In this document: positions 11,131 through 22,985 of the stretch, one piece after another
Numbering within the stretch: position 1 is the first letter of the stretch
Layout: each line of letters opens with the position of its first letter
Assembly (NCBI GenBank): GCA_023101725.1
Contig: JALJCO010008696.1
Span: 1-64,000 of the forward strand
Reading direction: 5' to 3'
DNA length: 64,000 nt
Source of the DNA: Atherinomorus stipes
Taxonomy: Eukaryota; Chordata; Actinopteri; Atheriniformes; Atherinidae
The notes under the pieces: model-generated
Seen by the model: only the letters and a program-made list of their open reading frames with translations
Told to the model about the DNA's origin: nothing
Databases searched by the model: none
Position numbers and translations under genes: made by a program

Positions 11131-12589
11131 AGATATCTGAAATGTTAGTTTTCACAAGTAGGAATTTTATTAAAGATATCTATTATACCCATTCAGTCAA
11201 GTGAATATATGTTAATACAGCCACTTAAAATTTGTAGATATCTAAAAATTGGTACTAACAAGTACAGTTTTAATTCCAGATCGCCTTAAGCTTCTGCTAG
11301 TAAAAAGGTAATTGAGGATACTATAATTACAATTCTGAAAAGGAAAATTACAATTCTGACAAGGAAGAATGCTTTAATGCTATCTATAAGAGACATGTGG
11401 AGAGTAACTTTGCCCTTTTTAAACTAACATGGTGTACCATCATCCTGTCTCAAGATAGGCAAAATGTTTTGGGAGATATTTGTAAATGAATTGTTCCAAG
11501 GCATAATTACAGTTTCAGATATCTGAAATTGAATTCTAACTAGTCATATTACCAATGCTGATATCTGTAACGACATTTTTACTAGTAAAAACTTATTTTG
11601 ACTGTTAAAAATTATATTGTAGATATCTGGAATGTATCATTCATTTTTAATATCTGAAATGAAAATTATAACTAGCAACAACTGAATTATGGAGGTATGA
11701 AAATAAAGTTTGTCCTAGTAAGAATTCCTTTACAGACATCCAGAATATTTATTTCAGATAGGAGGAATGTCATTTTAGATATCCAGAAGTAAAAACCCAA
11801 TACACATGAATGGGGAAAGTGATGTCATTTGTCCTAGTAAGAATATCATTTTAGATATCTGAAATTTAATTTTAGATAGGAATAATGTGAATATAGATGT
11901 CTGGAATATTTATTTTCACAAGGAAGAAAGTTATTCAGGATATCTGAAATACCCATTCCGTCAAATGAATAAATGTTAAAACGGCCACTTAAAATTTGTA
12001 AAGATTTGTAAATGTCTGAAACTTAGTTTTTACTAGTACAAATCGAATCTTAGATATCTTGAATATCAGTTTCTGCTAGCAACAATGTGATTGAGGATAT
12101 CTTTAATTTCCATTATGACTAGTTGGAATGTGATTTTGACAAGGTAGAATCTATTGTGGTGATCTACCAAAGAAACAAGAGAGAGGAGTGTGATTTGATT
12201 AAATGTTAAAACGGCTTGCCATAGAATCCCTGTTAAATGGAGTGGAGGTTATCGGCTGATGGATAATGGTCCGAGGAACGCGGCACAGCTCCATCCATGC
12301 AGCGAAGAGCTACGCCATTTCTAATCACACTTAAACCCGCTAATATGTGCTTACTGACTGAATTAGTGGGGTTTATAAAAGCTAATTCAGAAGAAAATGA
12401 GACTCCTCTTGTTTGGAGGTGATTTAATCACACATGAATTAAACATGTGATCCTGTTAGTGGATGAGGAGACACAGGCGATGACAGTAATGAAGCTAAAT
12501 GTGGTGAAAACACAAGAATATAAGCCCAGTTTGACCTCACTGTTCCACTGTTCTCTTTTAGCCTTAAACATAGTCTCATTGTCATGTTC

Positions 12590-12745
12590 TAGAAATGACG
12601 TGAGCTTTGTGACACAGTGCGTTATCCTGCTGGAAGTAGCATCAGAAGATGCTCCACTGTGGTCATAAAGGAATGGACATGGTCAGCAACAAGACCCAGG
12701 TAGGCTGTGGTGGTTAAACCGCCACGTTGGTACTAAGGGGCCCAA
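12590..12745. mobile_element. Tc1-type element remnant
   Basis: Contains GCTGGAAGTAGCATCAGAAG, then CATAAAGG and GGTACTAAGGGGCCCAAAG, words of a common fish Tc1-like transposon read in the non-coding sense. Related remnants occur at 25040-25260 and 49735-49830. The other end of this copy may be at 13775-13815. Confidence 0.55.
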
Positions 12746-12860
12746 AGAGGGCCAAAGTTTATAATATATATGTTTATAAGTTGGGAGTGAAGAAAGTTAC
12801 CATTTTCTCCAGCAGAGGGTGAAATGTTTTTCTTCGACTGTCAAATAACATGACATTATG

Positions 12861-13621
12861 GCTGTGTCTCATTCTGAAGTCAACGCACTTTGTTGTGTGG
12901 ATTTGTCGGCTGGATACGTCACAGCGGCGCGTCAAGTACTGTCCCATTCCAAAGCCTGCGAAGGAGCCTCCAAACCAAGCGGCAACCTGCGGTGGCCAAC
13001 TATGAGGCTACCCGCAAGAAGTCAATTTTTGTTTGCACTCGGTAAGGTCTCAGTTTGTTGCAAAGTCGCACAACGGCAGTTTTTAGTCAGATAATAGCAA
13101 GTCTAAGCATGTCTTACCTTTACACCGTCGCTTAGGAGGCTAATCTTTGTTAGCTCCTCTAAGTTTCGAGTTAGCTTGGTTAGCATTTAGCCAAGAGTAC
13201 GTCAGCTGTCAATCACTTGCCCCCCGGCTTGGAACGGCCTTGCCTTGTCTCCTTTTCCGGGAGTGACGACACACGTGACACAGCAAGATGGCGACGGTGG
13301 GACACGCCCAACTGGCTTCACTTTTAGCTCTTCAGAAACCAACGGGGCACGTAGCGGAAGGTTCGTCCCTCTCTATTAACAGTCTATGCTCCAAACCTAC
13401 CTTACAAATCCGCACTTCGTTCGGCCTAAAACGAATGGCTATGGAGTCTGCAGTTGCTAGGCAACAGGACTGGAGCACTATGGGAAATTTTCATTGGCTA
13501 GGATGTCCCATTTCGGCAACCTTCCATTTCAGAAGGCTGCTTCGGAGTGCACGGACTACGTAGCACACTGTAGCATACGTAGTCCGCTAAGAAGTGCGTT
13601 GACTTCAGAATGAGACACAGC
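12861..13621. mobile_element. Non-autonomous DNA transposon with perfect 30-bp terminal inverted repeats
   Basis: The first 30 bases (starting GCTGTGTCTCATTCTGAAGT) are the exact reverse complement of 13592-13621. ATG is repeated directly on both outer sides (12858-12860 and 13622-13624), which may be a 3-bp duplication. Plus-strand frames inside (12858-13094, 13288-13563) show no transposase motif. A related inner segment occurs inverted at about 61735-62130. The element lies between two pieces of Tc1-type sequence, so it appears to have inserted into that older element. Confidence 0.7.
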
Positions 13622-13774
13622 ATGTGTCTATTTCTGAAAAAAAAAAATTAAACAGAAGACGTTAAACCAACCTAAAAATCACAAAAAACGGCAAAATTGA
13701 AGAATTGCAATTTAAATCGAATCAACACCCAATAAATTGATAAGAATCAAATGGGCTGAAAAGCATACTGTCCG

Positions 13775-13815
13775 AGCCAGGTGAATCTAAAAAAGTGGCC
13801 ACTGAGTGTAAATTT
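13775..13815. mobile_element. Tc1-type terminal remnant
   Basis: GCCAGGTGAATCTAAAAAAG followed by TGGCCACTGAGTG matches the usual end of the fish Tc1-like family whose internal part is at 12590-12745. Confidence 0.45.
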
Positions 13816-15455
13816 TGAGCCACCTTCTAATCTAAAATCTTGGAAAAACTTGAACCTCTCCTTTTCTTTTCCACATTTTTCATTTGCATACAAGCCATTC
13901 TCACACATGTGCTGCAGTTGTGTCATTTTCTAAATATATTCATGAGGGGCTTCATCTGAAAACACAAATGTCTACAATCTGGACGTCTCGAAATCACTCA
14001 TCCTCCTTCAGTTATTCCTCCAGAAAATAACAGAGTGGGACCATGTGTGAATACAACAGCTTATTAGCTTTCATTTGACCTGCACGATGGCTTCCATTTA
14101 CTTAACGATACTGAGGTTTGATCCACGCACATGTTGTGATGATGTCAACAAACAGCGTTTCATCTGCCGTTCCCAACAAAATTTAAATTTCTTTTTGTGT
14201 GTGAAGCCTGGGGGAATCTGAAAGCAGCATTTGTGTGTTTTATCTGCATTGCTGACAAGTGTCAGACACTGGAAGCAGGGAAAACCACATCAAAGACGCA
14301 CACGCATTTACACACTTCAAAGACAGACACAGATGCAGTGTGTGTGTGTGTTGGCTGAATTATCCTACAAGTGTGTGAAGAATCAATAAAGAGAGGTTGA
14401 GAGAGAGAGGATCAGAGGAATGTGTGAAAGATTGATTTTCAGGAGATGATGTTTCATCTGGCTCTCTGGAGATGTTCTGAGTAGAGTACAGTAGAAGAAG
14501 AGTAGAGTACAACACACAGGACTCGCTCAGGTACAGGAAGTTCCCGTCTACTATCTCCACGGCAACACAAACAATCAACAGGAAGATCTGCAGAGAGGCA
14601 TGTTTTCAGACGTTTGCAGACATTGTTTAGTTGAGTTTAGATAAACAAAACTAAATACACATCTATCTTTCATTCATTCATTCATTCATTCATTCATAGT
14701 TTTTATCTAACCATGTCTGTCCCATTGAGTTCATTGAGGACAGCAGCATAGTTATAATGAAAAACAGTAAACAACAGATTAAATTTACATAAATACTTGC
14801 TCACATAAAACACATCACACAGGCAATCTAGACTGCAACTGTTCTCCAAAGCTTTGAACTCATTTAACGTAAGAAAGGCTTTAAATTCAAGATCAGATTG
14901 TAATTTATTTCAGGTATTATGTGCTGAAAACCTAAAAACCCGCTGCAACACGCCTGTGCCAGGTTACAGTACCGGCTGATCGTTCATTGGCGTCCAACCT
15001 GAGTATTTGCCTTCTTCGGTCAGCACCAATGCTCTAAAGCTGAACCAATGCTCCCCCTCGTCTTGTTTTGTTTTTTGGTCCACTTGAATTTCAGAAATGT
15101 AACGTAAGGAAGATGCCAAGTCTACACGGAGCTACTGTATAAATCTAGCAACTTCTGAGCTCCACCTCACATGACATCAACCTACCAATGCTATTGGCGC
15201 AGAATCCTTTAGTGTAGAAGCTGGCATAGTAACTAGATGTAAATATTTATATTTTGGACCCTTTAAAATTGATAAAACAATTATTTATACACCATACTTT
15301 TCCCAGTAAAATGAATGCTATTCATACTATTAATATTCTGCACCCCTCCAGACGTTCTGTGGATGTATTATTTTTGAAAGAGTTGTAGCTATGACCTTTA
15401 AACCAACAACTGACTTTTTGCTTGTTTAGAGTAGTTGAGCACCCGGCTGTTCAAT
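13816..15455. other. No supported gene; (CATT)n at 14671-14697
   Basis: Holds a (CATT)n microsatellite and one weak minus-strand exon candidate (about 14360-14591) described in the findings. Nothing else is supported. Confidence 0.4.
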
Positions 15456-15459
15456 TTAA

Positions 15460-15988
15460 AGGTACAGTGTGTAAAAAAAAAAAAGGTCAATGGCAGAGAG
15501 ATTTAATATATATATTTCAAATCTGTGTTTCTATTGATGTGTAATTGCTACACTAGAATAGCTGTTATATGTTTATTTTCTTAGAACGAGTCATTTATAT
15601 CTACTTGCTGGGGGTGCACATACATGGAGGCTGCCATTTTTGTGCCGCCATTTTTACAATGGTGCCTCTAAATAGACAAATGAATGTGAGTAAAGTAGTG
15701 AGCCCTCTGAACTTAAAAACTGCAGTACTGGCTTTGTTTAATGGGAGTTAGAGCACTGTTTGGGATAAGTTATGCCTTAAAAGACATTAAAAATAGTCAT
15801 AGCTACACCTGAGACCACTGGATCCACTCACAGATGAAAACATCTTTATGCCTGGGAAAATTTTGGCCACTAACGGCCACCGTACATTCACAACAGTGCT
15901 TGGAATAAGAGTCATTTGAAAAGAAACATCTTTTCTTTCAAATACCCATTTTACCACTAGATGTCAGTAATTCTTACATAGTGTACCT
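15460..15988. mobile_element. TTAA-flanked non-autonomous element
   Basis: Inverted termini AGGTACAGTGTGTAA and TTACATAGTGTACCT are flanked on both sides by TTAA (15456-15459, 15989-15992). TTAA duplication is the signature of piggyBac-type insertion. There is no transposase frame, and a 60-codon plus-strand frame inside is not recognisable. Confidence 0.6.
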
Positions 15989-15992
15989 TTAA

Positions 15993-17409
15993 GTACCTTT
16001 AACAGATACTGCAGATAGTTTCTTCTTCTGTGGTTTTCTGGGGCTGTCCTTTGTGTCTGGGTGGGACTGCTACTTCAGTCCCACTAGATTTTAGACCATT
16101 GCCATAGCAAACAAGTAAACAATACAAACATTAACTTACCACAGTGATCTAGAGAGAAACAAGGATATGAATTTAAACTAATGACTATAGTTGCCTCACA
16201 ATTTGACAGTTTTAATACCCACTTTTTACCAGGTACTAAAGCTGTTTTAGTGTTACCATACATTTTAGGCCAATTTTCAAAGAAAAATCAAGTGAAATTG
16301 GGGGTTAGTCTGAAAATGAGGCCTAAAGTGGCGACCGCAGAGAGCATTTACATCAGTAACCAAGACTGCAACGGTCAGCAAACAGGAACTGTGGTTAGCT
16401 AGCTAACAAGCTGTCTCCTGTGTTTCCAGTAGGAAAAATTACAGAGGTGCAATGCAGCAAACAACATGTGGTTAATAAAGACAACCAACAATGCTGCTGC
16501 AGAGTGTAGTGTGTGTGAGTGTGTGTTCATCAATAATGAATGCTGGCGGTGTAGCAGGGATTTAAGGGACTTAGTGCTCATGTATATTTTAATGAAAAAC
16601 TCTGAGTGTGTGTCTAAGCTCAAATTGTTCTCAGGAGGCCAAAATCAAGATGCAACAGTGCTAACGATCAGGACGGATGGATGGAGGGAGTGAAAACAAA
16701 GGAAAGGAGGGAAATAAATGTGACTAATCAGATACGGTAGAATGTAGGTTTTATGCTTCCACCCATAAACCCTCCACGGGCAATTTTTTAAAGCTATTTT
16801 TCTTAACTGTAATCATTTCGGCTGTATTACAGCTTTCAGCATGAAATTTTGCAGTAACTCTTCTTTTTACATAAATCTTTGAAATTCAGTGTCATCTTCT
16901 CTCATTTCTTTTGATGACAAATTGTGCACGGTTCATCTGTCTAAATGAGAAATTCCTGCATCTGCCTACAATGGGAAACCAGTTGAATCAGGTGGAATCT
17001 AGTAAAAATGTCAAATATCACTACTTTTCTTCCAAATGAAATGCTAACATTACAGAATAAATAGTTTTAAACCAAAACGCTGGAAGAAATAATGTCAATT
17101 ATTAGAACCATAGCATTTTTGGCTATGATGTGTAGTAACCTTACTAAAATCAAGGCATTGCAATCAATCAATTACAAAAGTATCAAAATATTTATTTACC
17201 ACTGACATTACAGCAATGCACAATATAAATTGAAATTCAAAATAAAATATTTAGTGTAACCCCACTCATGTGTACATTACATAATGCCTTTTCTCTAGGA
17301 CTACTACACCAAATAATAATATACAGGCTTATAACTGACAGGCTGCTGAAAGACTGAAATTAAATATGTTCTCACATAAAAACACAAACTGCATAAGTCG
17401 AGTGCTGGA
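15993..17409. other. No gene seen
   Basis: Only short frames and AT-rich sequence. I see no terminal repeats or splice-supported exons. Confidence 0.4.
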
Positions 17410-17545
17410 TGCGCTGTGTGCCACGTCATCACAAGTGTCGGCCATGTTGTTTCAGTGATTTATGTCTTTTGGTCGAAAACTGAAAATGCACTTTTGCATC
17501 ATTTTCAGTCGAAAGCTTTCGGCGGCCGAATTTACGATGCATCCC
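17410..17545. mobile_element. Fragment of a hAT-type MITE
   Basis: Ends with GGCCGAATTTACGATGCATC, the type of terminus seen in the element at 57713-58107. The other end was not found. Confidence 0.35.
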
Positions 17546-18616
17546 TATTTCAGAGCACGTTTTGTTTTGCTTTGTAATTTTGCTCAAATTATTTCCAGTC
17601 AATACCAAAAGAAGTTAATAAATCACCAAATTAAACCCCCCAAAAGATGGGTGGGGGGCATAAAAACAAAAGTGTGTGTATTAGTGAAAGCAAAATGAAT
17701 TCACTTTCAAAAAGTGAAATACCATATAATAAATTATGGGGACTTTGTCTATTCACTGGAAAAACAAAGAAAAACTGCAATAAATTCACTTTTTTGGGAA
17801 AATTTTGCTGAAATATGTGCTAAATTTGCAGAATCATTCTTCACTTTTACAGCTTAAATACTGGAATATTCATGAATGAAAAGAGAATGAAGAAAAACTC
17901 ATGAGGATGACGACAGCAACCCAGAGTGAAGAAAAACCAGCGTGGGGGGGCGCGAGAACGACACAAGATTGACGACTTTCCCGTCGATCTTCAGGCGTCG
18001 CCTTACACACTGTAAAACACTGTCGGAGGAGTCTGGACAGAACACCTGTTCCTCGTTGTGTCCTGACCTCGCATGCACGGGGTCACCACAGCAATGACCG
18101 ACCAATCAGAGCCCAGCTCTGTCTGGTTACCATGGTTATGGTGCAGTTAGAGAGGACAGGAGTGATAAAAATGAACTGATTTGTGCTTTGGCTGCCACAT
18201 TTGAGCACAAGTTCATCAGCGGTAAACAAACGTCTTTCTTTACGGACATTTTAGATCGGCATGTTTAGAAAACCTGCAGATTTGCTCTGCTTTTGCATTA
18301 AATCTGGTGACCAGAGAATATTGATAGTTTCCCAGAGTGAGGATCATTCCTATACCTGCATATCTGCATCTATTCAGCAGCTTTCAACCAAACTTTTGAA
18401 GTTAAAGTTATGTAATGATGCATGTTCATGTAAACTACTGTGACAGGATTACATCAGAGCACTTCTAATATTCTTTTTAGCAATAATATGAAATTATTTT
18501 TATTACTCTTACAGTGCATGAGCTTAAATTGGATTACCTGTACATGGGTAAAGAAAATGAATAGATAGTACATTGTGTGCATTTCATTGATATTAGCACA
18601 GAAACCTACATACACT
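17546..18616. other. No supported gene
   Basis: A GC-richer patch at 17900-18120 gives a 68-codon minus-strand frame without a recognisable domain. Otherwise AT-rich intergenic sequence. Confidence 0.35.
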
Positions 18617-18690
18617 TACACTCACTGCCCATTTCAGTTGGAGCTACTTTTGCCTTCAAAACAGCCTTAATTCTTCATGGCTGAGATTTA
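18617..18690. mobile_element. Tc1-type terminal remnant
   Basis: CACTCACTGCCCATTTCAGT followed by TTTTGCCTTCAAAACAGCC resembles the outer end of the Tc1-like family found at 12.6, 25.0 and 49.7 kb. A simple AAAGA repeat lies nearby at 18899-18930. No gene was seen up to 19230. Confidence 0.4.
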
Positions 18691-19230
18691 GATGTTTTTA
18701 TTTATCTGTTTCTAATCCTTTTTCCTTTTATTCTAATCCTCATGTTCTTTTATTTCTTTCTACCTTTTAATCCTTAAATCTCCTCTCTTGCCTGCCACAG
18801 GGGCTGCAGATGGAAACTATGGAAAGCTAGAATGTGGTGCAGAGCATCTCTACTCAGCCTGGTCTGAGTTTAATGTTTTTACTGTACATGGTCCCAGGAA
18901 AAAGAAAAGAAAAGAAAAGAAAAGAAAGAAAACAAGTTGTTGGAAACATTCCTCAGAGATTTTGGTCTAGGCAGGGACAGAGAAAGTCTCTGGTTGGCTT
19001 GGTTTCAGGGTCCATGGTGGCTGCTGGTTCCCCGGGTCTAAGGGCCTCCTCGGAGTACATGTAGTAAATCTGCATGATCGCACTCGAAACCTTACTTGGG
19101 ATGAAATGTAACATGTAAACACTGTAACATCCAGACAGTGTATGAGTAAATCACTTTTTTTCATTTCCAGGTATTTATCAGAAGGAGATGCTAACGACAA
19201 ATTCAAAACACTTTTACTGTTATATACATG

Positions 19231-19425
19231 AATAGTCGTCCTCAAAATTAGACACCCTCAAATTAAAGATGGAAAAAAATCAGCTGTCAGTGAAATAAGT
19301 TGAAATTGACAAAAGTGAAAATAAATAAAAATTCTATGAAAATCCTGACATTGATTTTGAATTGTGGTTCGAAAGAAATATTAAAGAGAAACACACAAAA
19401 AATAAAACAAGTAAACATCAGCCAA
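19231..19425 (-). mobile_element. Half copy of the CAGTCGTCC mariner-like MITE
   Basis: Begins with AGTCGTCCTCAAAATTA and continues as the reverse complement of the right half of the adjacent complete element (19512-20095), with shared TCAGCTGTCAGTGAAATAAG. Confidence 0.6.
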
Positions 19426-19511
19426 AATTCCAATATGGTGCATCCCTGAGTTAAAGTGATTGTAGGATTTCTCAAAGAAATAATATGAAATGTAAACAAT
19501 GTTGGCATGTA

Positions 19512-20095
19512 CAGTCGTCCTCAAAATTATTCATACCCTCCAATTAAAGACAATGCTAAATCCCCAATAGTAATTTAAATGACAGTAAACTAAAGAAACT
19601 ACTAAATAAAACATTTTTCAAAATTATAATTTAGCAAAATAAAATATTGATTTTGAATTGTGGTTGAAAATAGTAAAACAAATAACACCAAACAAACAAA
19701 ATGATCCCAGACGCATTAGAGCACCTTTCCCAGTGGACCAAAATACCCTTCAACAGGTGTAGAAGTATTTTTGAATATTACAGAAAACACCTGATTGCAG
19801 CGATTGCCTCAAAGTGTTGCTCAACAAAATTTCAGCTTCAGAGCACAATCATGCTTGTTTACTTGTTTTATTTTTTGCATGTTTGTTTTTAATATTTCTT
19901 TTGAACCATAATTCAAAATTAGTGGCATAATTTTCCTAGAATTTTTTTTATTATTACTTTTGCCAATTTCAACTTATTTCACTAACAGCTGATTTTTTTT
20001 TCTTTTTCCTTTCCCTCTTTTTTGAAGACAACAGAAAAAATAGGTCATTTTTTTCCCTTCTTTTTGGAGGGTATGAATAGTTTTGAGGACAACTG
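19512..20095 (+). mobile_element. Non-autonomous mariner-like element, TA target site
   Basis: Inverted termini CAGTCGTCCTCAAAATTATT and the reverse complement GTATGAATAGTTTTGAGGAC, followed by AACTG, are flanked by TA on both sides (19510-19511, 20096-20097). Length is 584 bp with no transposase. Related copies are at 19231-19425 (half), 50334-50630 (half) and 52080-52610 (complete). Confidence 0.7.
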
Positions 20096-20097
20096 TA

Positions 20098-21637
20098 CAT
20101 GAGTTTGTTTATGGAAAATATCGACACTTTTAGTTTTACTTTCAATACAATATCACAAAAAAAGTATCACGATATCTCAGTGTATGGATGTATTGTCGCA
20201 CCTCTAGCTATTCGTGCTAACAGGTAACTGAACAGGTGTATAATAAAGTGATTTAGTGGTGAGTCTTGTAAAATTCATGTGACAAGAAAAAGACAATGGC
20301 CACTAGAGAAGGCTCACTCCCCCAACATGGCGCATCCGTCCTACAGCTCTGTGCGTTAGTGACATATCTGCAATTCTCTAAACAAGATGACCTGAAAATC
20401 CTCCCATTTATGGGCCAGTGTGTTATTTAAAAATAAATACGACAGGGCCAGAAGTGAGTCACCGTGACTCACCGAAGCGTCCAGTCAGAGCTGAACAGAT
20501 GTCGTCAGGATGCAAAAGTCAGCTGACAAAAACCTTTTGGCTGAAGTGAACAACAGAGAGAAAAATGTCAAGATGCCCAGATACACAGAGGCTAAACTTT
20601 TCAGATTTAAACTAAGAGGTAGGGCTGGTTTCAGAAGAGCTGGAAGCTATTTACTGTTTTCCATCCGGAATACAGTTAACCTATCAGGACCCAAGCTGAC
20701 CTTTAAACATCAGCCAGTTGGAAACAACCTGAGGGCTTTCTGGAAACCTCAAAAACATGTCAAGGTTCAGTCGTACTTCTTTCCTCTGCCTCTGAAGCAG
20801 ATAAAGATTAAATAAATATCATCTGAGACTTAAACATTTGGGTTCTGCTGTAAACCTTTACCCTTATGTTCATGAACATCTTCTAAAGTTTTTGTCAAGT
20901 TTGAGGGAGATTTAAGATATGTTTATGTTGCATCAGCTCATGAAGGAGCAGAAGACGCTCAAAGCCCGATCGGACCGGGACGAGCATACACGAGCTGCAA
21001 AGAGACTTCACTGTAACCGGAAGGCCGTAGGTTCAAGCCGGCGTCCTGCTGACAGGCAGAAGACTTCAGGAATGCTACCGCAGCTCAAAGAATGTGCGTC
21101 TGAGTTTGTTGCGCGCTGACTCTGCTAGATCGGCGTGCCGGACCTGACCGGCTGGAATGCCGCCTGCCGCTGGAATGTGACCTCGTGCACACGCACATTC
21201 AGCCGTTACGAGGGTGTGTTTAGGTGTGTATGAGCTAAAGAAAGAGATTCCGACTCAAAGAATGTGTGAGAGAAAAGACATCAGACGGATCAGTAGGGAG
21301 GACCGGCCGGTATCTTCATACTCCGCTGAGATAAACCCTAAATATGCAGTTTGTTACTAAAACAAAGGCACTGAAGTGATCTGGAAATAGATTTACATTT
21401 ATCTGAAACACATGGATGGAAGTCTTTCACAAACACTGGCAACAGGATCTAGCATTTCTGATTAATTCAATCAATTATAAATCAGCTGGAGGGAATGAGC
21501 AGTGACGTCCTAACAGAGAGGTCGTAGGATAAACCTGAGGTCACCTTCAACCAAGCGGTCCAACTCGGGACGGTTTGGTGAGCTTCGGTTCGGTAAATCC
21601 AACCACAGCCAACCATACCTTTCCCTGGTAGGTCATC
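20098..21637. other. No supported gene
   Basis: A 101-codon plus-strand frame at 20510-20815 has no recognisable domain or splice context. The remainder is intergenic. Confidence 0.35.
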
Positions 21638-21639
21638 TA

Positions 21640-22835
21640 CACTATATTGCCAAAAGTATTCATCCAAATTATGAGAATCAGGTGTTCCACTCACTTCCAT
21701 GGCCACAGGTGTATAAATGAAGCAGCTCGGCATGCAGACTGTTTCTACAAACATTTGTGAAAGAATGTGTCGCTCTCAGGAGTTCAGTGAATTCCAGCGT
21801 GCAACTGTGATCGGATGCCACCTCTGCAACAAATCCAGTTGTGAAATTTCCTCGCTCCTAAATATTCCACAGTCAACTGTCAGCTATAATATGAGAAAAT
21901 GGAAGTGTTTGGGAACGACAGCAACTCAGCCATGAAGTGGTCGGCCATGTAAACTGACAGAGTGGAGTCAGTGGATGCTGAAGCTCACAGTGCGAAGAGG
22001 TCACCAACTTTCTGCAGAGTCAATCACTGCAGACCTGCAAACTTCATGTGGCCTTCAGATCAGCTCAATAACAGTGCGCAGAGAGCTTCATGGAAAGGGT
22101 TTCCATGGCGATTAGCTGCATCCATCCATACATCACCAAGTGCAAAAGTCAACGTCAACTTTATTGTCATACAGTATGTGCCACATGTTAGCCCTACAGC
22201 ACAGATGAAATTAGTCCTCTCAAACCCACGGTGCATATAATGAAATATAATAAACTATAAGATAAGAAATATAAAAATATAGGAATCCGCTCGGATACCT
22301 AAGTTTAAATACGAAACCTAGGGGGAATTATGGTGTGGAGCTGGGCTTGGCCCCTTAGTTCCAGTGAAAGAAACTCTGAATGCTTCAGCATACCAAGACA
22401 TTTTGGACAATTCCATGCTCCCAACTTTGTGGGAACAGTTTGGAGCTGGCCCCTTCCTCTTCCAACGTGACTGTGCACCACAAAGTAGGTCCATAAAGAC
22501 CTGGGTGCAGAGTCTGGTGTGGAGGAACTGGACTGGCCTGCACAGAGTCCTGACCTCAACCTGATAGAACACCTTTGGAATGAATTAGAGTGGAGACTGA
22601 GAGCCAGGCCTTCTGGTCCAACATCAGTGTGACCTCACAAATGCACATTGGAAGAATGGTCAAAAATTCCCATGAACACACTCCTAAACCTTGTGGACAG
22701 ACTTCCCAGAAGAGTTGAAGCTGTTCTAGCTGCAAAAATGGACCAATGTCATATTGAACCCTATGGATTAGGAATGGGATGTCACATAAACTCATATGTG
22801 AGTCAAGGTGAGCCAGTACTTTTGGCAATATAGTC
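21640..22835 (+). mobile_element. Defective Tc1-like transposon with transposase fragments
   Basis: Termini CACTATATTGCCAAAAGTAT and the matching inverted end at 22815-22835 are flanked by TA (21638-21639, 22836-22837), the Tc1/mariner target. Transposase pieces are in different frames. An N-terminal helix-turn-helix at 21765-21935 includes SSLLNIPQSTVSYNMRKW. The C-terminal catalytic part at 22346-22640 includes WEQFGAGPFLFQRDCAP, then DLNLIEHLWNELEWRLR. The central part of the transposase is replaced at about 22141-22320 by unrelated sequence (CAACTTTATTGTCATACAGT onward), so no intact enzyme is encoded. It moves, or moved, by DNA cut-and-paste in the nucleus. Confidence 0.8.
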
Positions 22836-22985
22836 TATATAAATTCTATGCCAAGTAGGGGTATCAGTCAACACACCTGACGTTATCGACTGATGCAGAT
22901 ACCAGCAAAAAACGTACATATCGGCCTAAAATATCATCCGGCCAATGTATTATCGATCCTTAGGCTGGACGACTTATCGACTTAG

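Larger units (their letters stand above)
8337..12180. repeat. Large satellite-like block in inverted orientation
   Basis: 3.8 kb built from related AGATATCT-containing modules. Orientation switches near 8500 and near 10430. The flank 8690-9100 is inverted relative to 11290-11690, with shared landmarks such as GATGGTACACCAT and GGAGATATTTGTAAATG. Between them lie tandem arrays that are also inverted to each other. The 11180-11370 segment is repeated directly at 11945-12140. No open frame of useful length exists. The two strands could pair over more than 1 kb. The family is unknown to me, and no transposon end with target duplication was found. Confidence 0.8.

Noticed and set aside
8337..12180. 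Regular direct repeats that could suggest a CRISPR array
   Set aside because: Units are nearly identical throughout with no unique spacers, they invert at the centre, and the genome is vertebrate.
17899..18105. 68-codon minus-strand frame in a GC-richer patch
   Set aside because: It reads plausibly in part (VRRRLKIDGKVVNLVSFSRP), but no family, acceptor or donor could be supported.
20510..20815. 101-codon plus-strand frame
   Set aside because: No recognisable motif, no splice or promoter context, and composition like the surrounding intergenic DNA.
20980..21060. tRNA-like B box (GTAGGTTCAAGCCGGCG)
   Set aside because: No matching A box, acceptor stem or cloverleaf can be built around it.
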